Source: Gracilaria domingensis | Taxonomy: Eukaryota; Rhodophyta; Florideophyceae; Gracilariales; Gracilariaceae | NCBI GenBank assembly: GCA_022539475.1 | Contig: VCMS01000011.1 | Location: 362,756 to 426,755 of the forward strand | Direction of reading: 5' to 3' | DNA: 64,000 nt | Shown: positions 39,747 to 50,304 of the stretch, piece by piece | How positions within the stretch are numbered: the stretch's first letter is position 1 | Layout: each line of letters opens with the position of its first letter | Notes under the pieces: model-generated | Told to the model about the DNA's origin: nothing | Seen by the model: only the letters and a program-made list of their open reading frames with translations | Databases searched by the model: none | Translations under genes and position numbers: made by a program

Positions 39747-42338
39747 TCAGGCTTTTGCACTTCCCGTAGTAGAAGTACTTGTACTTCTTGATGCGACATC
39801 AGAAGCCATTTCCTTTCCTACTGGGATAAACGTTTTCTCCTGTGCCAAAACCATATCGGGAACAATACCTAGATGCATGGCCGTATTATATGCCGCTCTC
39901 AAGCCGCTTAACACTCCGGACCCAGTGGTCCCCGGATTATACCGACATGTGTGCTCACCAGCGAAAAATATGGACCTCACAGGTTCTGCCAACGCGTCAT
40001 AATCGTCTCCAGAGGAACCAACTGGAATATATGTGTATGCACCTCGAGCAAACTTATCTTGAGACCACCTTGAAACCGTCCAAGCAATCGGGTTTGGGGC
40101 ATTCTTGTAAGCGCGTCTCAGAACCTTCATTGCCCCCATTACGATTGAATTATCTGAGCATGACTCCATTGCTTGTATCGAAGGCTCACAAACCAATGCC
40201 ATAAGAATGGGTTTTCTCACACATGGAGCCAAGTTCCAAAACATATAGAATTCTCCTCTTCTCTCTACCCGTTCCCGAAGTGCCCCAAAAACGTCCACGT
40301 CCCTCCAGAATTGCTCTTCAAATTCTAAGGCAACCTTCATAAGCCCACCCATACCAAGATTCGTAATCGCCTTCTGCTTCTTCTCAGGCAAACAAGGAGT
40401 AAAACGTATCCTTTTGTCCTTTAACACACCAAGGGGCACCGTTACAATTACAGAATCGAAAAGATCATATTGTACGTTAGATTTGTGGTTGTTAATACCT
40501 ACCAGGACTCGGTCTTCAGAAACGTTGTTCACTTCCACCGCTTCGTGACTGTACTTGATACTATCCTCGATTTCATGAAGCAAGCCGTTGATTATGGGTC
40601 GATATCCTTCTCTGAGTAGGGCATGGTCGCCTATAAACCCGTACGGATCGTCTTGGTCCCATTCCATGAGACTAAGAGTGGAAAGATCTGATGCGCAACC
40701 ATACTCAAGGTTCGCCGTATGCCACCTGATAAGCCTTCGGAACAGACTGCTCTGTGAAAAGCGAGGTTTTCGGATGGTACCGGAGGATTTTTCTTTTTCA
40801 TTTTGATCTTCTGTCCTAATCCTCTTGACAGGACGCGCGTCCTCTTCACACGACTGCTTTTCAGCTGGGTTCTTGACAGTCTGAACAGTCAAGCGGTACT
40901 TTTGGTCATTTTGCTCACAACCATTCTTCCGCTCGTGAATGGTGTGTGACATATTGATATTGTCGACGTGTTGGGGCTTCTGTTCCGGAGCAGCAACCGT
41001 GGGCATAACGACGGTGGACTGCGTACTGGTAAGAGAAGGTTGCAGCTTGTTCTCCAAGACGCCACGTCTCCTCATGACTGTTTTGAGCGCCTCTCCCAAG
41101 GAGATACTGGAAGCGTTTTCCTCACCAACGCGGCCTCGCATCTCATGCGCCTCGTCAAGGCAGGCGTTAAAAAAGCGAAAAGCAACCGCATCCTTTTCCT
41201 TCGAAACCCACTTGCCATCCACATCAAAAATTGGACACTGCGTATCCACCACATGCAGTTCGGCGTCCGTCTGCTGCGCCAACGTGGCGGCCGGGTTGTT
41301 AATTAGGCCGGTTATTAACATGGCGCCCATGTCCACCCCAGTGGAGAACACCTTCTCCTCGGTACATATTCTGCCGCCCGGTCTCGATCTTGCCTCGTAC
41401 ACCGTCACTTGCACACCAAACGACAACAGCTGGCGGGCGGCTATGAGCCCCGAAATACCAGCGCCAATAATGGCTACGTGAGGGCGCGGAGTGAACTGCT
41501 CTCTGAGGCTGTGACAAATATCATTGGCGATGGGAATGGCGCCGAAATTTATAGCGCCCGTACACAGCAGGTATGTGAACACACGTGCACCTAACTGATG
41601 ATAACGAAAAGGTACATCGCCAAGCGCTTCCCGCAGCGTGAGTCGCTTTCGAGTATGACGATACCATATTCGAAGAATATGGTTGCGAAGATCCAGCAAC
41701 ACTAGGCGGGAGGAATTTCCGTCAAACAGGTAATGATGGATTTCATCGCTATCCACGACGTAGGGGTTTTTCAAGGCGCGATAAGCGGCGCGAGTGGCCT
41801 CCGGCATGTTGGAGAAGGACGCGAGTTCATCTCGATGAGAAGATTCGGTATCCGGCGGGGCGGCACATCTGTGGCGATGGGCGGCGTCGTGCGAGGTGTG
41901 GGCGTCGTGCATGGAGGACGTGGGTTGCATGCGATTGGTCTTGAAGTATTCGGTTCGCGACTCTACCCAGGCGTGGGAGGTACTGTACATGTTGCACTGG
42001 CGGTAGGCGGCGTCGGCGGCGCTGAGCAGCAGTGAGTGGCACGGCACGCAGTGGCGCGAGTGGTAGTGGCGAAGGCTGAGACTGTAGAGCGTGCTCTTGG
42101 TGGTGAAGAGCATCATGTTTCGAATCACGACGAGCTGGCGATTATTGGCGGCGGCCTCGACGCCGCCGAGCGCGCGAAAAAGCTCGAACAAAAAGTAAAG
42201 ATCGACTTCCTCATCATCGAGAAGCGGGTTGGAAGTGAAGGGCTTTCTGGAAGGGCTGGAGTTCCAGTAGGAAACTAGCGCGTCATAAAAGGCGGCGCGA
42301 CCGACGAGGCGCGCGATGGGATCGTCTAGCGGTGGCAT
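39747..42338 (-). CDS. ARID-SWIRM-amine oxidase, LSD1/KDM1-class histone demethylase
   Basis: Predicted 863 residues from the ATG at 42338 (MPPLDDPIARLVG); upstream open frame is a GGC repeat. Residues about 16-101 fit an ARID/BRIGHT DNA-binding domain (FYDALVSYW, DLYFLFELFRALGGV, then a KSTLYSLSLRHYHSR end). Residues about 184-268 are a SWIRM domain (YRALKNPYVVD ... LGARVFTYLLCTGAINFGAIP). The flavin amine oxidase starts at 287 with the FAD motif IIGAGISG and ends with FAGEHTCRYNPGTTGSG. The flavin-contacting Lys (GGLMKVALEF, equivalent to human LSD1 Lys661) is kept, as are ANLEYG and WDQDDPYGF. A charged insert of about 90 residues lies where LSD1 has its tower. It should be a nuclear FAD-dependent demethylase of mono/dimethyl-lysine; specificity is not inferable. 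It is divergent from eIF3c. Confidence 0.9.
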   Translation of the reverse strand: MPPLDDPIARLVGRAAFYDALVSYWNSSPSRKPFTSNPLLDDEEVDLYFLFELFRALGGVEAAANNRQLVVIRNMMLFTTKSTLYSLSLRHYHSRHCVPCHSLLLSAADAAYRQCNMYSTSHAWVESRTEYFKTNRMQPTSSMHDAHTSHDAAHRHRCAAPPDTESSHRDELASFSNMPEATRAAYRALKNPYVVDSDEIHHYLFDGNSSRLVLLDLRNHILRIWYRHTRKRLTLREALGDVPFRYHQLGARVFTYLLCTGAINFGAIPIANDICHSLREQFTPRPHVAIIGAGISGLIAARQLLSFGVQVTVYEARSRPGGRICTEEKVFSTGVDMGAMLITGLINNPAATLAQQTDAELHVVDTQCPIFDVDGKWVSKEKDAVAFRFFNACLDEAHEMRGRVGEENASSISLGEALKTVMRRRGVLENKLQPSLTSTQSTVVMPTVAAPEQKPQHVDNINMSHTIHERKNGCEQNDQKYRLTVQTVKNPAEKQSCEEDARPVKRIRTEDQNEKEKSSGTIRKPRFSQSSLFRRLIRWHTANLEYGCASDLSTLSLMEWDQDDPYGFIGDHALLREGYRPIINGLLHEIEDSIKYSHEAVEVNNVSEDRVLVGINNHKSNVQYDLFDSVIVTVPLGVLKDKRIRFTPCLPEKKQKAITNLGMGGLMKVALEFEEQFWRDVDVFGALRERVERRGEFYMFWNLAPCVRKPILMALVCEPSIQAMESCSDNSIVMGAMKVLRRAYKNAPNPIAWTVSRWSQDKFARGAYTYIPVGSSGDDYDALAEPVRSIFFAGEHTCRYNPGTTGSGVLSGLRAAYNTAMHLGIVPDMVLAQEKTFIPVGKEMASDVASRSTSTSTTGSAKA

Positions 42339-42434
42339 ATGGACGCGCGGCGGTGGGGGGGATGGACGGCGGCACGCAGGCGGCAAGACTTCATGGGCAG
42401 CAGAGTGCGCGACGCGCCGGGCGGCGGCGGTGGC

Positions 42435-42469
<35 letters not shown>

Positions 42470-42990
42470 GTGCGCGCGCCAGCGACGCGGCCGACACGCT
42501 TCGCTCGCGCGTATCGCACTAGTAGCCGCGGGGAGAGAGGGCGCAGCGCCGCTGCTCAGTGGCGCGGCCGCACGGCGCGTATTTTCGATTTGCGCCGCAG
42601 CAGCGCGCGGCGCGCAGTGCCGCGCCCCGTGCGGCGCCGCGCGCGCGTGCACCTCTGGTGCGCGATGGAGAGCTCGGGCTCTCCGCCGCAGCCGCCGCCC
42701 CCGCCGCGTCCGCCCCGCCCGCCGCGTCCAGCGCTTCGTCCCGCGCCACTTGCCCGCGCCTGCGCGCCGCGCGCCGGCGGACAGTCTCTCCGTCCCATCG
42801 CCCGTCGCGCTGCTTCTCCCCCCCCCCCCCCCCTCATAGCTGGCACGCTGGCCACGTGTACACCAGCGTAGCTACACGGGTACTCCGCGGCGACTGGCCG
42901 AGCCCCCCGTTCTTGGAGGCCGGACGACGACGGTAGCCGGGCTCAACCGAGTCGATCCCCGCTCACCGTCTAGCACCAGCCCGCTCAGTC
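42339..42990. promoter_or_regulatory. CpG-rich divergent promoter region of LSD1-like and eIF3c genes
   Basis: About 650 bases between divergent starts. It contains a GGC microsatellite (42421-42468) just upstream of the LSD1-like ATG, dense CpG sequence and a C-run near 42819-42832. Both promoters must lie here. No specific element could be named. Confidence 0.5.
42421..42468. repeat. GGC trinucleotide microsatellite
   Basis: Near-perfect GGC units with two GGT interruptions, about 80 bases upstream of the LSD1-like start codon and therefore probably in its leader or promoter. Confidence 0.85.
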
Positions 42991-45789
42991 ATGTCGCGCT
43001 TCTTCCGCAATGAGGACGACTTCTCGTCGTCGAGCGAGTCCGAGTCGTCGTCGTCCGACGAGGAGCTCGGAGTGCAGGCGGCGCGAACCACCGTCGGCGG
43101 CGTGGGAAGATCGCGCTTCCTGCTCAGCGATTCCGACGAGGAGGATGAGAAGAGGGTCATCCGCTCCGCCAAGGATCGCCGCTACGACGCTCTGGTCGCC
43201 ACCGCGAACAACGTCAAGAGTCACATCAAGAACATGGACTGGTCCAAGCTGCAAGAGGATTTCGATCAGCTCAACGACGCCCTCAAGAAGATCATGAAGA
43301 CTGATATGGTCAGCGGCAAGAAACCGCCCGTTCCGGAGCTCTACGTGCGCGCCATTATTACCATAGAGGACTTCATTGCCGACACCCTCAAGGACAAGCC
43401 CAAGCTCAGCAAGACCAACTCCAAGAGTTTGAATCGCATGAATTTGAAGGTCCCGAAGAACAACCGCCTCTATAAGACTGAGATTGACCAGTTGCGAGCC
43501 ACCGGAGCCCCATCACTCTATGACATGCCCGAGGACGACTCCGATTCTGACTTCTCCTCCTCCGACGATGATGATGATAACCTAAAGGACGATCTGTCGG
43601 ACACAGATGAATCCACCTCCACCTCCACCGATTCAGAAGATGATAACAGAGGCGGCAGGGCCTCCATGTGGCTTAAGAAGGACAAAGGCGAAGCCACCAC
43701 CAGCGCCGCTAAGATACGCAAGGAAAAGAAGGCCAGGGACGTTGACGCCGGTGCGGAAGCGGATCTTGATGATGACGACGGTTTCACAACCGTCACGCGC
43801 GCCAAAACCGTCATACGCGAGACATTCAAACCGGATGAAATGAATGAAGAAGCTGTTGATACCAAAATGTTGGAAGTCTTGAGGGCTCGTGGCAGAAAGG
43901 GAACAAACCGCACAGAGCAAATCTCTCTCATAGAATCTTTAATCCCTTGTACAAAGAGTCCAAGACAACGCATAGAGGTTGTGCTGCACCTCATTTCTGC
44001 CAAGTTTGATGGCATTCCGGCCGCCAAGCTGTTCATGCCCGCAGAACTCTGGCGCTCTGCTGTTGGAGATGCGCAGAAAGTAATTGCATTAGCGCGTGAG
44101 CATTTCCCGGGTATTCGCTTTTCAGATGAAGCTGATGTTCGCGGTGAAGATCCCAGTATCATTTTAAAGGGAACTGGCACTGCTGAAATTGTTGATCCTT
44201 CAGGTGAGACCTTGGTTGGAATGGCAGTTCCAACTGCGGCTGAGGAACAAGTGAAGAAGACTGAGGTGGACGCCGAAGGGCAGATAATCGTCCGCGGAGA
44301 TGTCGTTTCCAACTTTGAAAGATTTGACGATGAGCTGTTCCGCGCTTGGCAACATACGGATGCATATGCTCTGGAATATGTGGAGCGCCTCAAGGATGAG
44401 GTTCTTCTTTTAGATCTTGCCTCGGAGGTGCAGTCATACTTTGAAAATGCCGCCGAGCGTGAGGAATCGAAGAAGGAACCAGATGAAGGGCGACTCAATG
44501 CACTCCGATCTCGTGCTGCACGTGTGGCCGCTCGTCGCGTCATGCACATGTACTACAAGAGTGAAGAACTGAACGAGAGAGTTAAAGAGTTGTCTGGTCT
44601 AAAGGCCTCAGATAAATCTTTGACGGAGCTTGCTGCACTAGTCTACCGGTATGGGGATGACCGCGCCAAGTCAATGGTGATGCTTGCGCATATCTACAAG
44701 CACGCTCTTGAAAACCGCTTCTACGCTGCGCGAGATATGCTACTAATGTCCCATCTACAAGAAACGATTGCAGAATCGGACATTCCTTTGCAAGTTATGT
44801 TTAATCGCGCGATGACTCAACTTGGTTTGTGTGCATTCAGAACCGGCAAGGCGTGGGAAGCACATGCGTGCCTACAAGAGCTTTGCTCTCCAAGCTATGG
44901 TGGTGGTGGTGGCGGACTATCAAGGATGAAAGAGTTGCTTGCCCAAGGCATAACTCAACAGCGTGGGTATGAGAAGACCCCAGAGCAAGAGAAAGCTGAA
45001 GCAAGGCGGCAGATACCGTATCACATGCACATCAACTTGGACTTCATCGAAACTGCGCACCTAACTTCCGCCATGCTGTTGGAGGTCCCAGCGATGGCCC
45101 TCAGTAAGGCTCGGGGTGATGTCAGACGCTGGCCAGTGTCAAAATCATTCCAATACTTCTTGCGAAATTCTATGAAACAAGCCTTTCCTGGTCCCCCGGA
45201 GAATACTCGGGACTTCGTCATGGCAGCAACTCGTTGCCTAATGCGTGGAAATTGGAATGGTGCATTCAATTATATTTGCGGGGTACGCTCTTGGAAGGCA
45301 CTGACAGTGTCTACTCGAACGACGACACAAGAACGGCTTAAGGAGCTCCTTAAGATAGAAGCGCTGCGAACTTTTTCGTTGAGCTATTCCTCGTACTTTG
45401 ATTCCATGTCCACAGAGCAGCTATCAACTTTGTTTGGCTTGCCTCCAGCGAAAGTTCACTCTGTTTTATCAAAGATGATAATCAACTTGGAAATGAGAGC
45501 TAGTTGGGACCAACCAACAGCAAGCATTGTTATGAGAAGAACAGAGCCTAGTCGCTTACAATCACTTGCATTGCAACTTGGCTCAAAAGTAGCCAACATG
45601 ACGGAGAACAACGAGAAGCTAATGGATGCTAAGAATGGTGGCATTGACAGGAATGAACGCAAGGATGACGATCGCGGAAAGAGTGACTGGAAGCAGGGCG
45701 GGCGTGGTATGAAGAGGGGAAAATCTGGTTTTGGGGGTATGCGTTCGCGAGATGTTCTCGACGTCGCTTCAAAGGGTCAAGCATATTAG
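42991..45789 (+). CDS. EIF3C: Translation initiation factor eIF3 subunit c
   Basis: Predicted 932 residues, intronless, the usual eIF3c (NIP1) length. The N terminus MSRFFRNEDDFSSSSESESSSSDEE is the acidic Ser-rich start typical of the subunit, followed by the RRYDALVATANNVKSHIKNMDW-type block that contacts eIF1 and eIF5. A second acidic cluster lies at about 180-215. The helical eIF3c_N region continues to about 660. The PCI domain follows (about 680-850; HINLDFIETAHLTSAML, RGNWNGAFNYICG, SYSSYFDSMSTEQLS). The tail is rich in Gly, Arg and Lys, as in plant homologues. It is a core scaffold of the eIF3 complex on the 40S ribosome. It is divergent from the LSD1-like gene. Confidence 0.96.
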   Translation: MSRFFRNEDDFSSSSESESSSSDEELGVQAARTTVGGVGRSRFLLSDSDEEDEKRVIRSAKDRRYDALVATANNVKSHIKNMDWSKLQEDFDQLNDALKKIMKTDMVSGKKPPVPELYVRAIITIEDFIADTLKDKPKLSKTNSKSLNRMNLKVPKNNRLYKTEIDQLRATGAPSLYDMPEDDSDSDFSSSDDDDDNLKDDLSDTDESTSTSTDSEDDNRGGRASMWLKKDKGEATTSAAKIRKEKKARDVDAGAEADLDDDDGFTTVTRAKTVIRETFKPDEMNEEAVDTKMLEVLRARGRKGTNRTEQISLIESLIPCTKSPRQRIEVVLHLISAKFDGIPAAKLFMPAELWRSAVGDAQKVIALAREHFPGIRFSDEADVRGEDPSIILKGTGTAEIVDPSGETLVGMAVPTAAEEQVKKTEVDAEGQIIVRGDVVSNFERFDDELFRAWQHTDAYALEYVERLKDEVLLLDLASEVQSYFENAAEREESKKEPDEGRLNALRSRAARVAARRVMHMYYKSEELNERVKELSGLKASDKSLTELAALVYRYGDDRAKSMVMLAHIYKHALENRFYAARDMLLMSHLQETIAESDIPLQVMFNRAMTQLGLCAFRTGKAWEAHACLQELCSPSYGGGGGGLSRMKELLAQGITQQRGYEKTPEQEKAEARRQIPYHMHINLDFIETAHLTSAMLLEVPAMALSKARGDVRRWPVSKSFQYFLRNSMKQAFPGPPENTRDFVMAATRCLMRGNWNGAFNYICGVRSWKALTVSTRTTTQERLKELLKIEALRTFSLSYSSYFDSMSTEQLSTLFGLPPAKVHSVLSKMIINLEMRASWDQPTASIVMRRTEPSRLQSLALQLGSKVANMTENNEKLMDAKNGGIDRNERKDDDRGKSDWKQGGRGMKRGKSGFGGMRSRDVLDVASKGQAY

Positions 45790-47252
45790 TAAGACTTTTG
45801 AAATATATTCTGAAACATAAACTTCATGCAGAACACATCAGTATACCGTGATAATCCGCATAAATGACAAGGGCACAACATTCACTCCACAACTTGTGAC
45901 TAGAAGTCAAATCGCTTCACTTCATCATCGGCACCGGCATGTTAGATATTTGTAGCTGACGTCCTGTGCCGGCGTCACAGTACATGCTCCGCTGGCAGTT
46001 GTCACAACCAGAGGGCAGGAAGGTGCGGGAAAATCGTGTTTTGACAAAAAAAATCCTTGCAGACTAAACCATTCACAATACTCGGATATAGCACCCCAAA
46101 TTTCATTGCTGCTAGGATGTTGCATAAATCTTTTCTGTGAATAAGGTGTTAATTTTGCCAAGTTCACACTTTATCAAGTTCATATACGCACAAATATACA
46201 CATCTAGAGCATACTTACAAACGCTGTATCTTCAACGTAGAGTGTTTGTTCGCCTTTAAAAGCTATTAACGAAATAAACAACATTACATTCTCAAGTATG
46301 ACAAAATTCATTAGAAATGTTTACCGTTTAACAAAAGTACAAGCTTTGTAACTTTGATATATGTGCTGAAAAAATAACATATATGCCTTTTATAAGTAAA
46401 AACATTAGTAAAAACTACTCTGCTTTACAATCCTCTAACGCAGCAGTCTAAACTAGTCCTAATTCTCTTTCAATCGTGATGTGTCTTGCTAAAACAAACT
46501 TTACTTTTACAAAGATATAAGGACTCAAGTATTTGTGAGAAAGTGTATATTAACATGGGTCGGAACATGGCAATATGTTTCGAAGATATTTGCGTCATAA
46601 CATCATGTACAGGCTAAGTAACCTATTTCTGCACTGTATGGCTCTCTCTATTGTATTGGCGAATGTCACGCAAATTGTCAAACACTACCCAGGGTTTTTC
46701 TCTTATTATGCACTCCAAAAGGCTTCCGGTAACCGTTCTTAGCAGAGGTTTTCTCCCGATACAGCGCGTATTCTAATTATCTCATATATTGTAATATAAA
46801 TCTTTCTACATGCTAAATATTTTGTTTTGCTGAATTTGACGTATTTCCCGCAGCTTCTAGGGGAGAATGTACAGCATTTGAGGCAAGTGTCCAAACATTG
46901 CAGAATCCTCACACCACAGAGGGGTGATCCTCGCGAACCGTTTCCGTAAAGATCTGTCCAATGGCGCCAATGCAAGTAAAACATCGTTATAAACGACCGC
47001 CCCAATTGGTCAGATCCTTACAGAAACGGCGCAATCGCTATAACTGCTCGGCACGTCACTGCATAGCGTCGATAATGTAGCGACGTACAGTCCACAAAAA
47101 TTGAATAACACCAAGGACAATAAATAGCATAGCTCAGTCCTTAATTCTTTCTCAAACCTTTCCTAGCATCACAGTAAAGGACTTCGCTCTATAAAGGGTT
47201 GTGTGTAAACCAAATCCAAATTGACACTCACACTTGGCGTTAGTGTCATTAA
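45790..47252. other. AT-rich region after eIF3c
   Basis: About 1.46 kb of AT-rich DNA starting with the eIF3c 3' end. Composition changes sharply from the GC-rich left part of the window. Open frames (45925-46167, 46739-47005, both minus) are short and unrecognised. No structured repeat was found. Confidence 0.5.
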
Positions 47253-47647
47253 GAGCATCTCTATTAGTACGAGCAAATCCAATCCAAATGTTACAAGGTG
47301 ACGCAAGGCACACAACTTGTAAATGCTTCATTAGCGCACAACCCAAATCGTGGAAAGTAGCCGTCAGACAAAAAGGACCCATTAATTGGTCAGTACATAG
47401 GCACTAAAAAACATACAAATTTACTGATTTGGGTTGGATCTGGGTTGTAACTTTGGCATACAGAATCCAAATTGCCCAAAAAAGGATCCCATTTGGCGCG
47501 GTTGCAACCCAAATCTCAACGATAGTTCAAAAACTTTACTTTCTTTTAGATATTTGAAGCACCAATCGTTGCCCAATCTACACTGACGGCAACAACATTG
47601 TCACTTTCACGTTTGGATTGGATTCACTCGTACTGATGGGGATGCTC
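47253..47647. mobile_element. 395-bp MITE, PIF/Harbinger-like, TAA target duplication
   Basis: Terminal inverted repeats of about 35-40 bp with several mismatches: the left end starts GAGCATCTCTATTAGTACGA, and the right end read inward starts GAGCATCCCCATCAGTACGA; both continue through AATCCAATCCAAA. The element is flanked by TAA on both sides (47250-47252 and 47648-47650). A 3-bp TWA duplication with a GAGCATC terminus is typical of PIF/Harbinger-derived MITEs. It has no coding capacity. Confidence 0.8.
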
Positions 47648-48107
47648 TAACAGCACGATGGCCTCAAAAGCGACCGCGAAGTTACAACGAATACAAACAC
47701 CCTCGCGTCATAATTGGCTCCAAATCAACATATATATAAAGACATCCGTAGTGCCTCATATATTACAAAGCTATCCTACCCACGTGAGCAGCTTTGTTTC
47801 ATAGCTTGTACGCCCCGAAATGCCAAACAACGAGTAGCTCAGCACAGTGGAGCAGGTTTAAATCCAGGCATTAATTCATGCCCTTGTACCTATCCGTGTC
47901 ATTGCAGACAAACTAGAGCGATCCATCTCGACGATTTGTCGCCTTTCAAATCGACCAAAGTCAAAGAAAAAGCCGTTTAAGCCAACAAATGCAAAAATAT
48001 CAAATAGGGCCAAAACACTACTGATTTGACTGGTTTCTACAGGTGATTATAGCGCTTCTTAACTGCGTCAGCGCCTTAACTTGCCCATGACAATTCGCCT
48101 CGTTTAG
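47648..48107. other. Spacer with tRNA-like relic
   Basis: Between the MITE and the Tc1 remnant. At 47831-47868 an A-box-like TAGCTCAGCACAGTGG is followed almost directly by a B-box-like GGTTTAAATCC, as in a tRNA or SINE head that has lost its anticodon arm. No complete tRNA fold is possible. Otherwise nothing. Confidence 0.3.
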
Positions 48108-48821
48108 CAGATACTGCGTGCGCAACCTCATCTCAAGTATGGCAACTATACGAAGAGTCTTAGACTGATTTTAAAACAAAAAGAGGCCAGACTGATTTGG
48201 GCTCTTTGCCACGTAACGAAACGGGGTCCGTTCTGGGTTCGCGTAATATTTACAGACCAAAAGAAGTTTCACTTGGACGATCCGGATGGTTTTGCTAATT
48301 ACTGGCACGAGTTACAGAAGAAGCCATGCGGCTTCTCTACTCGTCAGAACGGGGGTGGCTCAGTGATGGTGTGGGGTGCAATTTCGTTTTATAGCGTTTC
48401 GGATATTGTCTTTTTGAATGGTAAGCAGAACCCTGAGAAGTACTGTAACACATTGAGGCTGGGTTTGCTGCCGTTGGTAGCTGACACTTTTGGAGAATCG
48501 CATCCATTTATATTTCAACAAGATAACGCGCTTACCCACACCTCTGATTTGAGCCGTAACTTGCTCTCTACGCGCCATATACGAACCCTACCGTGGCTCG
48601 CTAGGTCCCCTGACCTCAATATAATTGAGAATGTGTGGGGTTATGTGGTTCGTAGAGTTTAGAAAGGTCATAGGAGCTACGAGAATGTTCAGGAATTGAA
48701 GACTGCTATTGTCGAGGCGCGGAAGTCGATAGAGCCTGGCTACTTGTTTAAGCTGTATAAGAGCATCAAGCGTAGGTGTTTGGCTGTCATTGATAAGAAA
48801 GGGGATGTCACGAAGCACTAA
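48108..48821 (+). pseudogene. Tc1/mariner transposase remnant (DD34E)
   Basis: One reading frame encodes the catalytic half of a Tc1-type transposase. Landmarks are EARLIWALCH, VIFTDQKKFHLDDPDG (first Asp), GGGSVMVWGAISF, FQQDNALTHT (second Asp) and RSPDLNIIENVWG (Glu), with exactly 34 residues between the second Asp and the Glu. An in-frame TAG at 48660-48662 interrupts it, and the frame then continues to a natural-looking stop at 48819. Upstream, another TAG at 48105 and shifted frames show that the N-terminal DNA-binding half is lost or decayed. It would have cut and pasted at TA sites. It is an inactive copy. Confidence 0.88.
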
Positions 48822-50120
48822 GGTTACTGTGTGAGCTAATAAAGAATGTCTTGTGAGCTTAGTATTTTCGCCCCTTTAAATGGCAAAACGTGCGACTGAC
48901 TGGCAAAACGTGCCACTGACTGCAATAATAAACTTTCATTTACATCAAATAAAATTCATATATTTATGAACTTCAAATAAACTTTAAATCTACCGCCGTA
49001 ATGCAAAACCAAAAAGTATATATTTGTACGCAATATGAACATGAAGCCTTCTTCTCATAATTAAGTTGAATTCATCTTATCACGAATTACTTCTTTTCTC
49101 TTGTACGCTTTTTAGTACAATTTTATCTACATAGGTTTGGTATCATTTGTTCTATTCCAAAGAAAGACATATCGGAGGCACTGCTAGAAGAAAGATTACT
49201 GTACTGTAAGAAAAGCTCTTCACTGTAAATCTCTCCTTAAGAAACGTCTAAGCTGTACAACATGCTCTGTAATGATGATCTCTGGCTGTATGAACTGAAT
49301 TTTCTCTTTTTTGAAAGGATGGCAACTTTCCCATACAGTAAAAGATAATTGTAAAACCCCTTTTTTTGCGAGACATATATGTCTTGCTCCACAAAATTTC
49401 TCTCGAAACGTCCCAAAGGCGTCATGCGTAATGCTTCTATCACATAATCCCATACTAGCTCAATACAAGCTGACCTGAAACTGCATAAAATGCCATTTCA
49501 ATACAATGAGTTTCAAGATATTTCTTTACCAACAGTTTGTATGGTTACATGCATTCTATTATAGCAGAAAAGTAGTTCGTAGTACAATAATAATCATTAG
49601 GTGTTTTTGGCTCAAAGGTAAACCATTTCGTGGAACAAATTTTCTTTTCTAGAGATGAATGTGAGACTCATCCATAATTATGTGAAAATAGAAATCATAC
49701 TAAGAAGGTCAGAAAGGTACTGAACTTGCTGTTGAAATTAGTGATCTGAGCTCATCGCATTAGATTATACTACTCTGGTTCATTCTACGAGACATACATG
49801 TCTCAGTTAGTCCATTAAGTGTTTCGCATGGTATCAGGCCCGAATGGGTGAGTGACTGACTACAGTCAGGTTTGGTATCAAAAGGACTCACTGACTCGTC
49901 TGTTTTAAGGTGTACTCATAAAAGTAGTCAAATCGTCTAGAGCAGCCTTTTGAGTGCTTCAAAACAGTCTATTGTAGAGCAAAACGCCCTTTTGCGGGGA
50001 TGCACCGAGGTGTTTTTCATAGTTTGTTGATCCGCTACCGGCTTCGACACCATCAGGTTATGAAAGGTTACTGTAGTAATGGCCCCATTTTAGGGTATGC
50101 CTAAGAAGGGTATTGTCTCT
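48822..50120. other. AT-rich region between Tc1 remnant and retroelement
   Basis: About 1.3 kb of AT-rich DNA. It begins with the Tc1 3' flank, including the tandem 20-bp repeat at 48881-48920 that probably lies at the transposon end. From about 49850 composition becomes more even as the retroelement begins. Open minus-strand frames near 49220-49453 are unrecognised. Confidence 0.45.
48881..48920. repeat. Tandem 20-bp repeat at probable Tc1 3' end
   Basis: Two adjacent copies of a 20-mer starting TGGCAAAACGTGC, differing at one position (GCGACTG versus GCCACTG). CAGTGGCACGTTTTGCCA read inward resembles a Tc1/mariner terminal repeat. I found no matching left end. Confidence 0.6.
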
Positions 50121-50304
50121 GCACACGTGTGCTGAGTTGGCCCGATGCCGGGTGCACCGTGGCAAGCCTGCCACGGTTTCACACGAGTAGGATGTTGGCC
50201 GGCAGCGCCGGATAGTTAGGTATTTTTAGTTGATATTTTCAAGTGCCCTATACAGGTGGCGGCACTTGCCGCCACTTCACGGGAAGTAAACCTCAAGGAG
50301 GTTT
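50121..50304 (+). other. Cluster of five hairpins in retroelement leader
   Basis: Perfect stems in series: GCACACGTGTGC (50121-50132), ACCGTGGCA/TGCCACGGT (50156-50177), CCGGC/GCCGG (50199-50211), GTGGCGGCA/TGCCGCCAC (50256-50275) and AAACCTC/GAGGTTT (50288-50304). They precede the gag frame by about 700 bases and suggest a structured RNA leader. Open frames between here and gag (50434-51106) are not recognisable. Confidence 0.6.
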
